The notes under the pieces: generated by a model
What the model was told of the DNA's origin: nothing
Databases searched by the model: none
Seen by the model: only the letters and a program-made list of their open reading frames with translations
Virus record (IMG/VR): IMGVR_UViG_3300010885_040298
Location: 1 to 45,425 of that record
Direction: 5' to 3' (one strand)
Source: a virus
Length of the DNA stretch: 45,425 nt
Shown: positions 1 to 9,500 of the stretch, piece after piece
How positions within the stretch are numbered: the first letter of the stretch is position 1
Layout: each line of letters begins with the position of its first letter
Program-made: the position numbers and the translations under genes

Positions 1-3000
1 CACCTACTCCAACTGGCCCAGTTACTTGGAAACAAATTTACGATTTGAACAAAGATGTTATTGGTGCTAATCCAAACTTGATCAAATCTGGCCAACAATT
101 AAAAATGCCAGATGGTTCAACATATACAGTTAAAGCTGGCGACAATTTGGGCAAGATTGCCAAGAATACCGGAGGCGGACCAGCAGCACCAGCAGCACCA
201 GCAACTCCTGCTCCTGCTGCACCAACAGTAATTAGAAACTCGTTCGATGATGAAGACTATACAAATCCACATGGGCCAATTACTTCCACAGATATCAACA
301 ACGGCTACAACAAAACAGTCAAGATCACACCACAGCCCAATATACTTGATCAATATCCCAGCTATACTTACAATGTATCAGTTTATCTAACAAGTCCTGC
401 ACAATACCGACAACTGATTGGACTGAAGAAACGCAATGTAAATGGCTACAATCTACTGTTTCAAAGTGGTGGTGCACCTACCAATATAGGAGGAGCACAG
501 GGTGCATTAGGCGCCGCGGCTGCTGCTACCAAAGCTGATCTAGAAGCTGAAGGCATTGGATTTGCTGCCACAGCAAAAGAGACGCCCGGCGCTGATTCAC
601 CAGACGCTGGCCGTAATCCATTTTTTCCCAATGATTTCTACATCGACAATGTTACCGTTGACAATCAGTTCCCCGGCACACAAACCAATGCAGCACACAT
701 GATCACTGATATGAAATTCACAGTGATGGAGCCTGGCGGAATAACATTACTTGATAGAATGTATGAAGCGGTACAAGATTTTGCACCCCTTGACGCCACG
801 GGTGCAGTGAACTACACCTCGGCACAATATCTCATGGTTATTCGGTGGTATGGGTTTGATCAAAATGGAAATATGGTAAAACCAGGAGTCAAAGACTCTG
901 CAGGGCTGAGCGACCCAAAGGCCTGCTGCGAAAAATACATTCCATTCCTTATCAGAAAAATCAATTGGCAAGTGAACAACAAACTGGTGTCATATGATTT
1001 TGAATGTGCTCCAATAGGACAACAAACTGGAGGTAGTACTGCTCGTGGTACCATACCATATGACATTGAACTGACTGATTCAAATGTGGCAGGATTGTTG
1101 AATGGTCCTACTACGTATGGAGCAATTTTGCCCAATAACGCAGCTTCCCCAGCACCGGCCAATGATCGAAGAATGAATGATGCTGCTCCAAAAGTCACAA
1201 CCGGAGACTTTGCTCGAGCTGACCGAGCTGCACTGGCCAACGCCTCAGCGCCTAGCAAAGCCGCTGCCGCACCCACCCCAAAAAAAACTATCAAGGCCGG
1301 GCTGATTGGAGCCATGAATAAATTTCAGCAAGAATTGGTTGCAAAAGGAATTTATCAGTACGCAGATGAATATTCAATTGCATTTCCGCCAGGACCTCCG
1401 GGAGCACCAAAAATTGGTGACGGCAAAATTACCAAACCAGATGCTGTGGTAAACAAAAGTTCCACTGCCATGTCGCCGGCGGCTACCACTGATCCCAAAG
1501 GTAAAGATCCTGCTCGAACACGCACAGACAGTACCACACGAAATTTTAGTATCACAGCAGGACAACAAATTTTACAAGCTATCGAATTGGCCATACGCAA
1601 CAGCAGTTACATATACAATCAAGCTGCTATACAAAAATCAGAACAAACACAGCCAGATCCTGCTAAAGTAGCAGCTGGCACCCAGGACGATAACGAAACA
1701 GACCAGAAACAACCAACAGAAGCCAACATATGGTGGTATTTGATCAGCATGGAATGTATTCCCACCGAATACGATCAAAAACGCAATGACTATGCCTACA
1801 AAATCAATTACAAAGTGACGCCTTACCAGATTCAAAATTTCAACAGCAAATACTTTCCCATGCCAAAATTCTTAGGCATACACAAAGAGTATAGATATTG
1901 GTTCACAGGAGAGAATATTGCGGTATTGGATTATCAGGCCACATTCAATAGTCTTTATAACATGACAGTCAGCGGCCGTGAACCTGGCAATAGTGAGTTA
2001 AATAAACTGAGAAAAAAACGCACCAGCAGCATGCGAGAATTGACCAAATATGTTTATCAGGCAGCCAGCGGCGAAAGTCGTACTGGAGCAGAGGGCAGCG
2101 CCAACGAGATTTTGGCCAATGCTGCTGAAGGACTATACAGTCCCAGTGACCTTGCCTTAGGAAAAATAAAAATTATAGGAGACCCTGCCTGGCTACAGCA
2201 AGGCAGTGTGACTGGAGTGATCGGGCAACAAGTGGCAGGTGCAGCCGACGGATTTTTACCCGACGGTACTATAAATTTTGATTCAAATCAGGTGATGTTT
2301 GCTATCGAATGGCAACGTCCACAAGACTACAATTTAAACACTGGTTTGGCTGACCCATACAGTACAGGGGACAAACAAAGAAAACCGGTCAACAGTTATG
2401 TGTATCAAGCTATCAAATGTGTTTCAGAATTCCGTCAAGGAAAATTTGAACAAACAATTGATGGGTTGTTGTATTATTATCCAACAGAAAATTTAAAAAA
2501 TACAGTGGCTCCGGCAGCGGCTGCGGCCGCTTCAAACGGCACAACCGGAGACTTTGCCCGAGCTGACCGAGCAGCAACTGCAGCCGTCGCCGCAAGACCA
2601 TCAGTTAGTACCACTCGACTGGCAACAGCAAATACTCAGCAAGGCGAAGCTGGCAATTCACGAGGTTCTAGACCAGCAGATCCACGTACGGCAGAAGCCG
2701 GCAATTCACGAGGTTCTAGACCTGCTGCTACCAGGATTGCTCCAGCACCCCCGGCAGTACTCCCAAAACCTTCTGGTACTAGCAGCAACCCGTCTGGTAC
2801 CGTGGGCAATTTGAAAAATAAGCCAGCCACTGATACAAATGGTCAACCATTGCCTGTGCCTACTGTAAAAGGTCCTACTAAATTAGCACCAGGCGCCTCA
2901 AACGCCAGTTACCAGGTCAACGGGCGACCAGCAACAAAAGAGGAATACGACGTTGCACAAAGAGATATAGCCAAACTGCAAAAGGATATTAACGAAAATC

Positions 3001-3071
3001 CTATGTTGGCGTTGCGTGCTGGCCGCCCAGATCTTATATCTGCAAAAGGCGCCGTAAACAGTCCAGGATAA
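1..3071 (+). CDS. LysM-containing baseplate/tail structural protein, 5' end missing
   Basis: The frame ending at 3071 is open to the left edge (first full codon at 3), so the true start lies outside; the TTG at 45 is internal. The first visible residues include W-K-Q-I-Y-D-L-N and I-G-A-N-P-N-L-I-K-S-G-Q-Q-L-K, the signature of the second half of a LysM repeat. A LysM-like start (YTVKAGDNLGKIAKNTG) follows directly and is cut short by an Ala/Pro-rich linker. The middle (about 600-2500) is a long mixed-sequence body with no family I can name. The last ~180 codons are low-complexity Pro/Ala/Ser/Arg-rich with duplicated motifs. It lies immediately upstream of the gp5-like spike gene, 3 nt apart, so a baseplate hub or wedge role is likely by position. 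T4 gp53 also has a LysM-like fold, but this protein is several times longer, so I do not equate them. Confidence 0.75.
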   Translation, partial: PTPTGPVTWKQIYDLNKDVIGANPNLIKSGQQLKMPDGSTYTVKAGDNLGKIAKNTGGGPAAPAAPATPAPAAPTVIRNSFDDEDYTNPHGPITSTDINNGYNKTVKITPQPNILDQYPSYTYNVSVYLTSPAQYRQLIGLKKRNVNGYNLLFQSGGAPTNIGGAQGALGAAAAATKADLEAEGIGFAATAKETPGADSPDAGRNPFFPNDFYIDNVTVDNQFPGTQTNAAHMITDMKFTVMEPGGITLLDRMYEAVQDFAPLDATGAVNYTSAQYLMVIRWYGFDQNGNMVKPGVKDSAGLSDPKACCEKYIPFLIRKINWQVNNKLVSYDFECAPIGQQTGGSTARGTIPYDIELTDSNVAGLLNGPTTYGAILPNNAASPAPANDRRMNDAAPKVTTGDFARADRAALANASAPSKAAAAPTPKKTIKAGLIGAMNKFQQELVAKGIYQYADEYSIAFPPGPPGAPKIGDGKITKPDAVVNKSSTAMSPAATTDPKGKDPARTRTDSTTRNFSITAGQQILQAIELAIRNSSYIYNQAAIQKSEQTQPDPAKVAAGTQDDNETDQKQPTEANIWWYLISMECIPTEYDQKRNDYAYKINYKVTPYQIQNFNSKYFPMPKFLGIHKEYRYWFTGENIAVLDYQATFNSLYNMTVSGREPGNSELNKLRKKRTSSMRELTKYVYQAASGESRTGAEGSANEILANAAEGLYSPSDLALGKIKIIGDPAWLQQGSVTGVIGQQVAGAADGFLPDGTINFDSNQVMFAIEWQRPQDYNLNTGLADPYSTGDKQRKPVNSYVYQAIKCVSEFRQGKFEQTIDGLLYYYPTENLKNTVAPAAAAAASNGTTGDFARADRAATAAVAARPSVSTTRLATANTQQGEAGNSRGSRPADPRTAEAGNSRGSRPAATRIAPAPPAVLPKPSGTSSNPSGTVGNLKNKPATDTNGQPLPVPTVKGPTKLAPGASNASYQVNGRPATKEEYDVAQRDIAKLQKDINENPMLALRAGRPDLISAKGAVNSPG
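1197..1231 (+). repeat. Dispersed 35-nt coding repeat, copy 1 (second copy 2541-2575)
   Basis: Both copies encode the peptide TTGDFARADRAA in the same frame of the LysM protein. By eye the two 35-nt stretches differ at 2 positions. They lie about 1.3 kb apart, each inside an Ala-rich linker. Confidence 0.75.
2646..2722 (+). repeat. Tandem repeat of 29 nt (2646-2674 and 2694-2722)
   Basis: Two units encoding EAGNSRGSRPA, 48 nt apart start to start (16 codons, in frame), with a single mismatch over 29 nt. They lie in the low-complexity C-terminal tail of the LysM protein, right after copy 2 of the TTGDFARADRAA repeat. Confidence 0.8.
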
Positions 3072-3074
3072 CTC

Positions 3075-4574
3075 ATGTCAGAAAACACTCAGAGAAGCCG
3101 TGGTCGTCCCGGCAATTATAAATTAAATCGCGGAGGAGTACCATCTGAAGGCGGCCCCTTCTTGGGCACCGTGATGAACAATATTGATCCTGTGCGCAGC
3201 GGTCGATTGCAAGTGTTCTTGACCAATTTTAACGACGGTGACATGAACGATACCAGCAAGTGGACCACAGTGGATTACCTTCCCAGTTTTTACGGTGCCA
3301 CGCCAAAATCAGGAACCAGCGAAGGTGCCGGAACATATCCTGGCAATCGCAACAGCTACGGCATGTGGTTTACCACACCAGATGTTGGTGTGGATGTGGT
3401 GTGTATATTCATCAACGGCGATAGAGATCAGGGATACTACATTGGAGTGGTGCCGGAACAAGGGATCAATCATATGATACCAGCAATTGGCGCCGCTGCC
3501 AATTATGTCACGCAAAATATCAATCAACAAGCATACCTTGACAAGGCCACACAGGCTCCCGTGACTGAAATAAATGATTCCAATCTTGCTGTGTCAAACA
3601 ATCCACGATTTTTTGATCAGCCAAAACCAGTACATAGTGTGCTGGCTGCCACAATGTTTCAACAAGGACTAATCAACGACACCGAACGTGGGCCAATTGG
3701 CAGCAGCAGTCAACGTGAATCCCCCAGTGCAGTGTTTGGCATAAGCACTCCGGGAATTGCAGTATATCAAGGTGGTGCCAGCCCCAGTGACATTCGTAGT
3801 AAAATCAACGACGGCAGTCTAAAACCAAAAGATGTGCAAATAATTGGACGCATGGGAGGACATACTCTGGTAATGGACGATGGCAATATTGATGGCAACA
3901 ATGCATTATTTCGATTGCGCTCTGCCAAAGGCCATCAAATAACCATGAGTGATTCAGGAGACTTTTTTTACATCACACATGCCAATGGGCAAACATGGTT
4001 GGAGTTTGGAGCACAAGGCACAGTTGATATATTCAGCACCAACTCGGTCAACCTTCGCACGCAAGGTGATATAAATCTTCAGGCTGATAGAGATATCAAC
4101 ATGCAAGCTGGTCGCAACATCAATATCAAATCTCTAGCAGATACTGTAATAGAATCTGGAGCAAATTTCACTACCACAGCACAAAAAACTCTGCAACTGT
4201 ACAGTAAAACTGCTATCACAGTGCTGTCAGATGGTACGTTGGCCTTGGACAGTTCTACTGGCAGTTGGAACGGCGGTAGCACATTGATATTTTCTGCAGG
4301 CGGTATAGATCTCAATGGGCCACAAGCAAACTCAGTTGAACAACCACTGCCATTAATAACAACTAAATTTGACAGCACAGAATTTAACACCAGCACAGGA
4401 TGGAAAGTCATTACCGATGGACTGGAAAGCATTGTGAGTCGTGCTCCTACTCACGAACCATATCCCTATCACAACAAAGGAGTAGATGTCAAAATCTCTC
4501 TTGAACAAGGCAAGCCGCCGCCACCTCCGGGCGCAGTGCCGGTGCCTCCGGGCGTAGTAATAACCGCGGTGTAA
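3075..4574 (+). CDS. gp5-like baseplate central spike/needle protein
   Basis: 499 aa. Residues ~25-130 (GPFLGTVMNNIDPVRSGRLQV, later a GxxxTPDVGVDVVCIFINGD-type stretch) fit the N-terminal OB-fold of T4 gp5/VgrG-like spikes, which plugs the tail tube. Residues ~250-430 carry runs of short beta repeats (GDINLQADRDINMQAGRNIN and similar), as in the gp5 C-terminal trimeric beta-helix needle. I see no T4-type lysozyme domain between the two. The extreme C-terminus is a proline run (PPPPPGAVPVPPG). The ATG at 3075 follows a GGATAA sequence, 3 nt after the previous stop. Family role (known): puncturing the outer membrane during tail contraction. Assignment rests on domain order and position beside gp25 and gp6. 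Confidence 0.85.
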   Translation: MSENTQRSRGRPGNYKLNRGGVPSEGGPFLGTVMNNIDPVRSGRLQVFLTNFNDGDMNDTSKWTTVDYLPSFYGATPKSGTSEGAGTYPGNRNSYGMWFTTPDVGVDVVCIFINGDRDQGYYIGVVPEQGINHMIPAIGAAANYVTQNINQQAYLDKATQAPVTEINDSNLAVSNNPRFFDQPKPVHSVLAATMFQQGLINDTERGPIGSSSQRESPSAVFGISTPGIAVYQGGASPSDIRSKINDGSLKPKDVQIIGRMGGHTLVMDDGNIDGNNALFRLRSAKGHQITMSDSGDFFYITHANGQTWLEFGAQGTVDIFSTNSVNLRTQGDINLQADRDINMQAGRNINIKSLADTVIESGANFTTTAQKTLQLYSKTAITVLSDGTLALDSSTGSWNGGSTLIFSAGGIDLNGPQANSVEQPLPLITTKFDSTEFNTSTGWKVITDGLESIVSRAPTHEPYPYHNKGVDVKISLEQGKPPPPPGAVPVPPGVVITAV

Positions 4575-4575
4575 T

Positions 4576-6096
4576 ATGGCATCTTTTTCATTCAACATAG
4601 ATCAATTCCGTAAACAAGCTGAGACAATTGAGGCAAATTTCTATGCCAGTACTCCTGACGAAAAATTAACATACACTGGCACAGATTCCCTGGTGTGGGA
4701 TAAAATAAATTCTGAACGGCAACGCAGAAATCTGCCAGGGCTAGCTGCTATTGGCAGCCCACGGCCGCCAGAGGACACTACCATTCCTGCTGCATCTGGC
4801 GGCGGCAGAGACCAAGACGGCAATGCAAAGCAATTCACAGTAGATGGTCCGGCCACGCTGACTAGAGAACAAGCACAGGCCATATTTGAAAAGCAAGTTA
4901 ACACTGGTGGACTGGTTGGATTCAAACCAGGGGATGTGCTTAGTTCGCTCACTCAGGCTGCTGGTGGTCTAAAATCAGCACCGGCCATAGCAGTGACCGA
5001 CAACCCACTGTCCACCATTGCACCAACTTCAAATATTCCTACTGGTATCAGTGGTATAACATCTTCAGTGGTAAAAATACCAGTTACCAATGGTATCAAT
5101 CCAGCTGATTTTGTAAAAGCAATACCAGCAGTGGCAAGTATAGGCAAATTGACCCCAGATCAAGTGACTGGCAGTCTGGCTCAACTTAGTAAATTGGTAA
5201 ATCAACCGTCACATGTGATGAGCAACACCAGCAGTATAGGAAATTTTGGAATGGACGCCACGCAGCTGGAAACTGCTGGATATGTCAAACCAGGCACAGC
5301 AGCCAAATATCTAGCCAGCGGGCAAAATGCCTTGACCAATGTGTTGGCCAGCCCGTCGGTATGGACTGGCAAGAATGGTATAAATCAAGTTGAAAACTTG
5401 CTGAACAATCCATCGGCACAGAGCAGTATTCAACAGGGATTGATGGCCAAAGGAGTCACACAACTCAACGGACTAGGACTGCCAGTAGACAAATTGCCAT
5501 CACAATTGTTGAGTGGAGTGGCACTGAACGCCAGTCAAGATGTCACAGGCACATTGAACTGGGCTCAAGGCAAAATAGCACAACTGCCACAAGGCACAGC
5601 CACACAATACACGCAAACAGCCAAAGATTCTGCATTTGCAGTCAATCTAGTGAATGAAAAAATCAGTCAAGCATCTCTCAATCAACAACCGGTAAGCAAC
5701 CCTACCAACACTGTGGATCGAGCCACATTGACTGCTGCGGTCAGCCGCGTGGTGGGCAATGAAAAAATACCAAAATTAAATTTTGGAGGCATCTCGTTTG
5801 ACAGTGTGGCAGAGTTAGCATTTAAAAATCTCAGTCAACAGGCAGCAACTGCAGAAACAAAAACAAACAATATTTTCAATGAAAGTATAACTGTAGAAAA
5901 TGCAGAAATTAGACAGGCCAAACTAAACGCATTGACAGCAGATATTACCAGGATTCAAACTGAATTTGGCAATCTAAAAATGATCAGCAGTGCACCGGCG
6001 TTTGTTACCAAAGTTGACCAGGCAATTGCCAATACAACATTATTATTAGAATTAATTGCAACTGATATTGCAAATATTCAACGATACCTGGCATAA
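4576..6096 (+). CDS. Baseplate-associated protein of unknown function
   Basis: 506 aa, starting 1 nt after the spike gene stop, so probably co-translated with it. The N-terminus (~1-110) is polar with a Gly/Asp-rich linker. Residues ~95-130 contain EQAQAIFEKQVNTGGLVG and FKPGDVLSSLTQAAGG. Around 210-300 there is a stretch with GNFGMDATQLETAGYVKPG and WTGKNGINQVENLL. I have a vague memory of GxFGxxxxxLxxxGYxKPG...WTGKxG patterns in phage cell-wall-active or hub proteins, but I cannot name the family. The C-terminal ~90 residues look helical, possibly coiled coil. No signal peptide or membrane segment. Its place between spike and gp25 suggests a hub or inner-baseplate component. Confidence 0.75.
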   Translation: MASFSFNIDQFRKQAETIEANFYASTPDEKLTYTGTDSLVWDKINSERQRRNLPGLAAIGSPRPPEDTTIPAASGGGRDQDGNAKQFTVDGPATLTREQAQAIFEKQVNTGGLVGFKPGDVLSSLTQAAGGLKSAPAIAVTDNPLSTIAPTSNIPTGISGITSSVVKIPVTNGINPADFVKAIPAVASIGKLTPDQVTGSLAQLSKLVNQPSHVMSNTSSIGNFGMDATQLETAGYVKPGTAAKYLASGQNALTNVLASPSVWTGKNGINQVENLLNNPSAQSSIQQGLMAKGVTQLNGLGLPVDKLPSQLLSGVALNASQDVTGTLNWAQGKIAQLPQGTATQYTQTAKDSAFAVNLVNEKISQASLNQQPVSNPTNTVDRATLTAAVSRVVGNEKIPKLNFGGISFDSVAELAFKNLSQQAATAETKTNNIFNESITVENAEIRQAKLNALTADITRIQTEFGNLKMISSAPAFVTKVDQAIANTTLLLELIATDIANIQRYLA

Positions 6097-6104
6097 TCTG
6101 TTGG

Positions 6105-6112
6105 TATAAATA
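6105..6112 (+). promoter_or_regulatory. T4-type late promoter core TATAAATA
   Basis: Exact match to the T4 late-promoter consensus TATAAATA (recognised by the phage sigma-like gp55) in the 21-nt gap before the gp25-like gene. A T4-like transcript start would fall almost on the ATG at 6118, leaving little or no leader, so either the mRNA is nearly leaderless or the match is chance. Three more NATAAATA sites before other genes in this module favour a real signal. Confidence 0.5.
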
Positions 6113-6117
6113 TCAGC

Positions 6118-6492
6118 ATGGCAACATTCATCGGCTTCAACACCATCGATCAGTACAAAACTTTTACATTGACTGATTTTGATTTGATCAAACGTGATCT
6201 ATTGAATGCATTTAACATACGGCAAGGACAGGTGCCTGGCCGACCACAAGTGGGTACTACAATTTGGGATTTTGTATTTGAACCGCAGGTGATACAGACT
6301 CAGAATCAATTGCAGGCTGAAATACAACGAGTGGTGGCCGGAGATCCTAGACTGGTTGTGAGTGATGTACAGGCCTATCCACAGGAAAATGGAATTTTAA
6401 TTCAAATAGCACTCACTGTGATCCCATCTCAAAATGCTGAACTATTGAGTATTTTCTTTGATCAGCAACAACGCAAAGCTTCATATCAATAA
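6118..6492 (+). CDS. 25: gp25-like baseplate wedge protein
   Basis: 124 aa, the usual length of T4 gp25 and the GPW/gp25 family. It has the expected helical N-terminus (KRDLLNAFNIRQGQVPGRP), then the hallmark TTIWDFVFEP with the conserved F-E-P turn, and a C-terminal beta strand pair. In T4-like phages gp25 nucleates sheath polymerisation and joins the wedge core with gp6 and gp53. The ATG at 6118 has no obvious Shine-Dalgarno but lies 5 nt after a TATAAATA box. The gene is directly upstream of the gp6-like gene, a common arrangement for these partners. Confidence 0.92.
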   Translation: MATFIGFNTIDQYKTFTLTDFDLIKRDLLNAFNIRQGQVPGRPQVGTTIWDFVFEPQVIQTQNQLQAEIQRVVAGDPRLVVSDVQAYPQENGILIQIALTVIPSQNAELLSIFFDQQQRKASYQ

Positions 6493-6511
6493 GTACGCCG
6501 TTTTTATTAAC

Positions 6512-6519
6512 CATAAATA
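6512..6519 (+). promoter_or_regulatory. T4-type late promoter core CATAAATA
   Basis: CATAAATA in the 55-nt gap between the gp25-like and gp6-like genes. A start about 6 nt downstream would give a leader of roughly 22 nt that includes CAGGG at 6533-6537, a reasonable ribosome site for the ATG at 6548. It is the best-placed of the four boxes. Confidence 0.55.
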
Positions 6520-6547
6520 CTTCTAATGACAACAGGGTTATATAATA

Positions 6548-9500
6548 ATGGCAACAACCACTAGACAAACAGCAATCTTTGGTGTGGAGGATTGGAAGCA
6601 GATCTATCAAACGTATAGAGAAGCAGACTTTCAAAGTTATGATTTTGAAACGCTACGCAAGAGTTTTGTTGATTATCTACGATTGTACTATCCTGAGACA
6701 TTCAATGATTATATAGAATCAAGTGAATTTATTGCCTTGCTTGATGTCATGGCGTTCATGGGACAAGCACTGGCATTCCGCACAGACTTAAACACCAGAG
6801 AAAATTATCTTGACACTGCTGAACGTAGAGATTCAGTAGTACGTTTGGCCAATCTAGTGAGTTATACTGCCAAACGCAACACTGCGGCCGAAGGCATGCT
6901 CAAGGTATTTGACGTGACCACAACCGAAAATGTTGTGGACTACAATGGTGTAAATTTATCCAACGTCACAGTAAATTGGGCAGATCCCACCAATCCAGAC
7001 TGGCAAGAACAATTCACAGCCATTATAAATGCTGCATTAGTAGATACTCAACGGGTTGGTCGTCCAGGAAACCGGCAAACTATTTTGGGTGTGCGGACTG
7101 AAGAATATGCAGTGAATCTAGTTCCAGGATTTTTACCAGTAATTCCTTATGCAGCCACCATTGACGGTGTGAACATGCCGTTTGAAGCAGTAACTGCCAC
7201 CAGTATAGGTAGAGATTACGTGTACGAACCCAGTCCAGTACCTAGCACAGCATTTAACGTGTTGTTTCGCAGTGATCAGTTGGGGTTTAGTTCTGCAAAC
7301 ACAGGCTATTTCTTTTTGTTCAAACAAGGCATACTGACCAATACTGATTTTAATCTGGCCGAACGCATTAGCAATCGCACAGTGAACATCAATGTTGACG
7401 GGGTAAACAACACAGATAGATGGGTGTTTCAGTTGGATAATCTGGGCAATATCAATCGTGAATGGACATATGTACAAAGCGTGTATGCCGCAGCAGCTGA
7501 ACAAACAGTGGCTCTGCGACCTATCTACAGCACTACCAGCAGAAGTAATGATCAAATAACATTGGTATTTGGTGACGGAGTGTTTTCTGAAATCCCAACA
7601 GGCATTTTTAGATGTTACACTCGTGCATCAAATGGTCTTCAGTATATTATCAATCCAGCGGACATGCAAAACGTGGCCATTCCAATCAGTTATACTGACC
7701 GCAATGGTAATCTTCAAACCATTACGTTCACATGTGGTATTACTCAACCAGTGACCAATTCACAAGCACGTGAGTCAATTGATGCAATCAAACAACGTGC
7801 GCCAGCTCGTTATTACACACAAAATCGCATGGTCAACGGCGAAGACTACAATTTGTTTCCGTATACTGAATACAATTCTATTGTGAAATCAAAGGCATTG
7901 AATCGCAGTTCAATTGGTACCAGTAGATACCTTGATCTAGTTGACAACACCGGCAAATACAGTTCAACCAACACATTCAGCAGTGATGGTGCTGTGTGGG
8001 AACAAAATATTCTTCCAACTGAGTTATTCACCTACATCAATCGCAATGATATTGCAGACTTTGTGACCAACACTGCACAACCGCAGTTGGATCAAGCCAC
8101 AATGAAGCAGTTTTATTATGCAAATTTTCCCAGAGTTACCATAAACACTGGTACCACTGCTCTCAGCACCTGGAATCAAAGCACAACTCTAGCCAACGAA
8201 ACCACAGGCTATTTTAGAAATGCAATAGTCTCGGCCACCTGGCCCAATGGAACACCAATACCAGTTGGAACCAGCACCACTAGCGATTTTAAATATGTAC
8301 AAGTGGGAAGTTTAATACAGTTTGTTGCGCCCACAATAAATGGTGTCACATACTATTTTGACCGTAATAACAAATTGCAACCTGGAACTCCCAGCAAGCC
8401 TGACGAACGCACAGAGATTTGGGCGGCGGCACAGGCCATCATAGGTGATGGCTACAATGGCGGTGTTGGTAATTTGTTGTCAGGGTCGGGACCAATTACC
8501 ATCAACAATTTTGTGCCCACTGGTGCAGTGGTACAAGAAATTATACCACTGTTTGTTACAGATTTGCCAACAATTTTAGAACAACAGATAGCCGAACAAA
8601 TGCTATTGTTTCGCAATTTTGGATTGGGTTATGACAGTTTAGGAACAATCACCGGCACTATTGGCAATTGGTACTTGATTACCAGTACCAATCTTGACAC
8701 ATCGGCTGACTGGAGTCAAACAACACCGGGCGCTGCCGGCAATACCAGTGGCATAAATTCTGATGCCAGTTGGCTGGCACAATTTGTAGTGCAAAATCAA
8801 AACTACACTGTGACTTTTCGCGGACTTGCCTATTACTTTGGTAGTGTGTTGCAAACAAGATTTTTCTTTTACGATGATCAATTGGTATACGACAGTCGCA
8901 CCGGCACAGTGATCAAAGACTTTATCAATGTGTTGGCCATGAACACCAAACCCAATAGTACGTTGCCATTGGAAGGTGATGTGTATATGAATATTATTGG
9001 TCAGCCGGTGGAGTCTGACGGATACGTGGATGACTTTCAAGTGTTGGTCAGCTATCGAGATGCTGACAACGATGGGGTCCCAGACGATCCAGATTTCTTT
9101 GATACCATTGTGGGAACAACCTCCACATCTGGCCCATTTGTATTTTTCCAACAAACAGTGGATTTTGACAATCTCCAAAGATATCTGCTGGTAGAACAAG
9201 ACGTGGTCAACTATGACTATGCTACCATTGATGATCTTGAATTGGTAAAAAGTGAATGGTCACCGGGACAGGTGTTTTATACCTACGACGATGATGCATT
9301 TTATTTGCTCAGTGTCAGTATTACCGGATCAAGAACTTTGGTTGAACAAACAGGATGGATTGCTCAATCTGGTCGTCAACAGTTGTATTTTCAATATCGA
9401 CATAATTCTCCGTTGACCAATCGAATTGATCCAGGCACCACAAATATCATTGACTTGTATGTGGTCACACTGAGTTATTATACTGCCTATCAAAATTGGA

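Noticed and set aside
860-1315. Reverse-strand open frame of 151 codons inside the LysM protein gene
   Set aside because: Lies wholly inside a strongly supported + strand gene; Ala-rich shadow without recognisable features.
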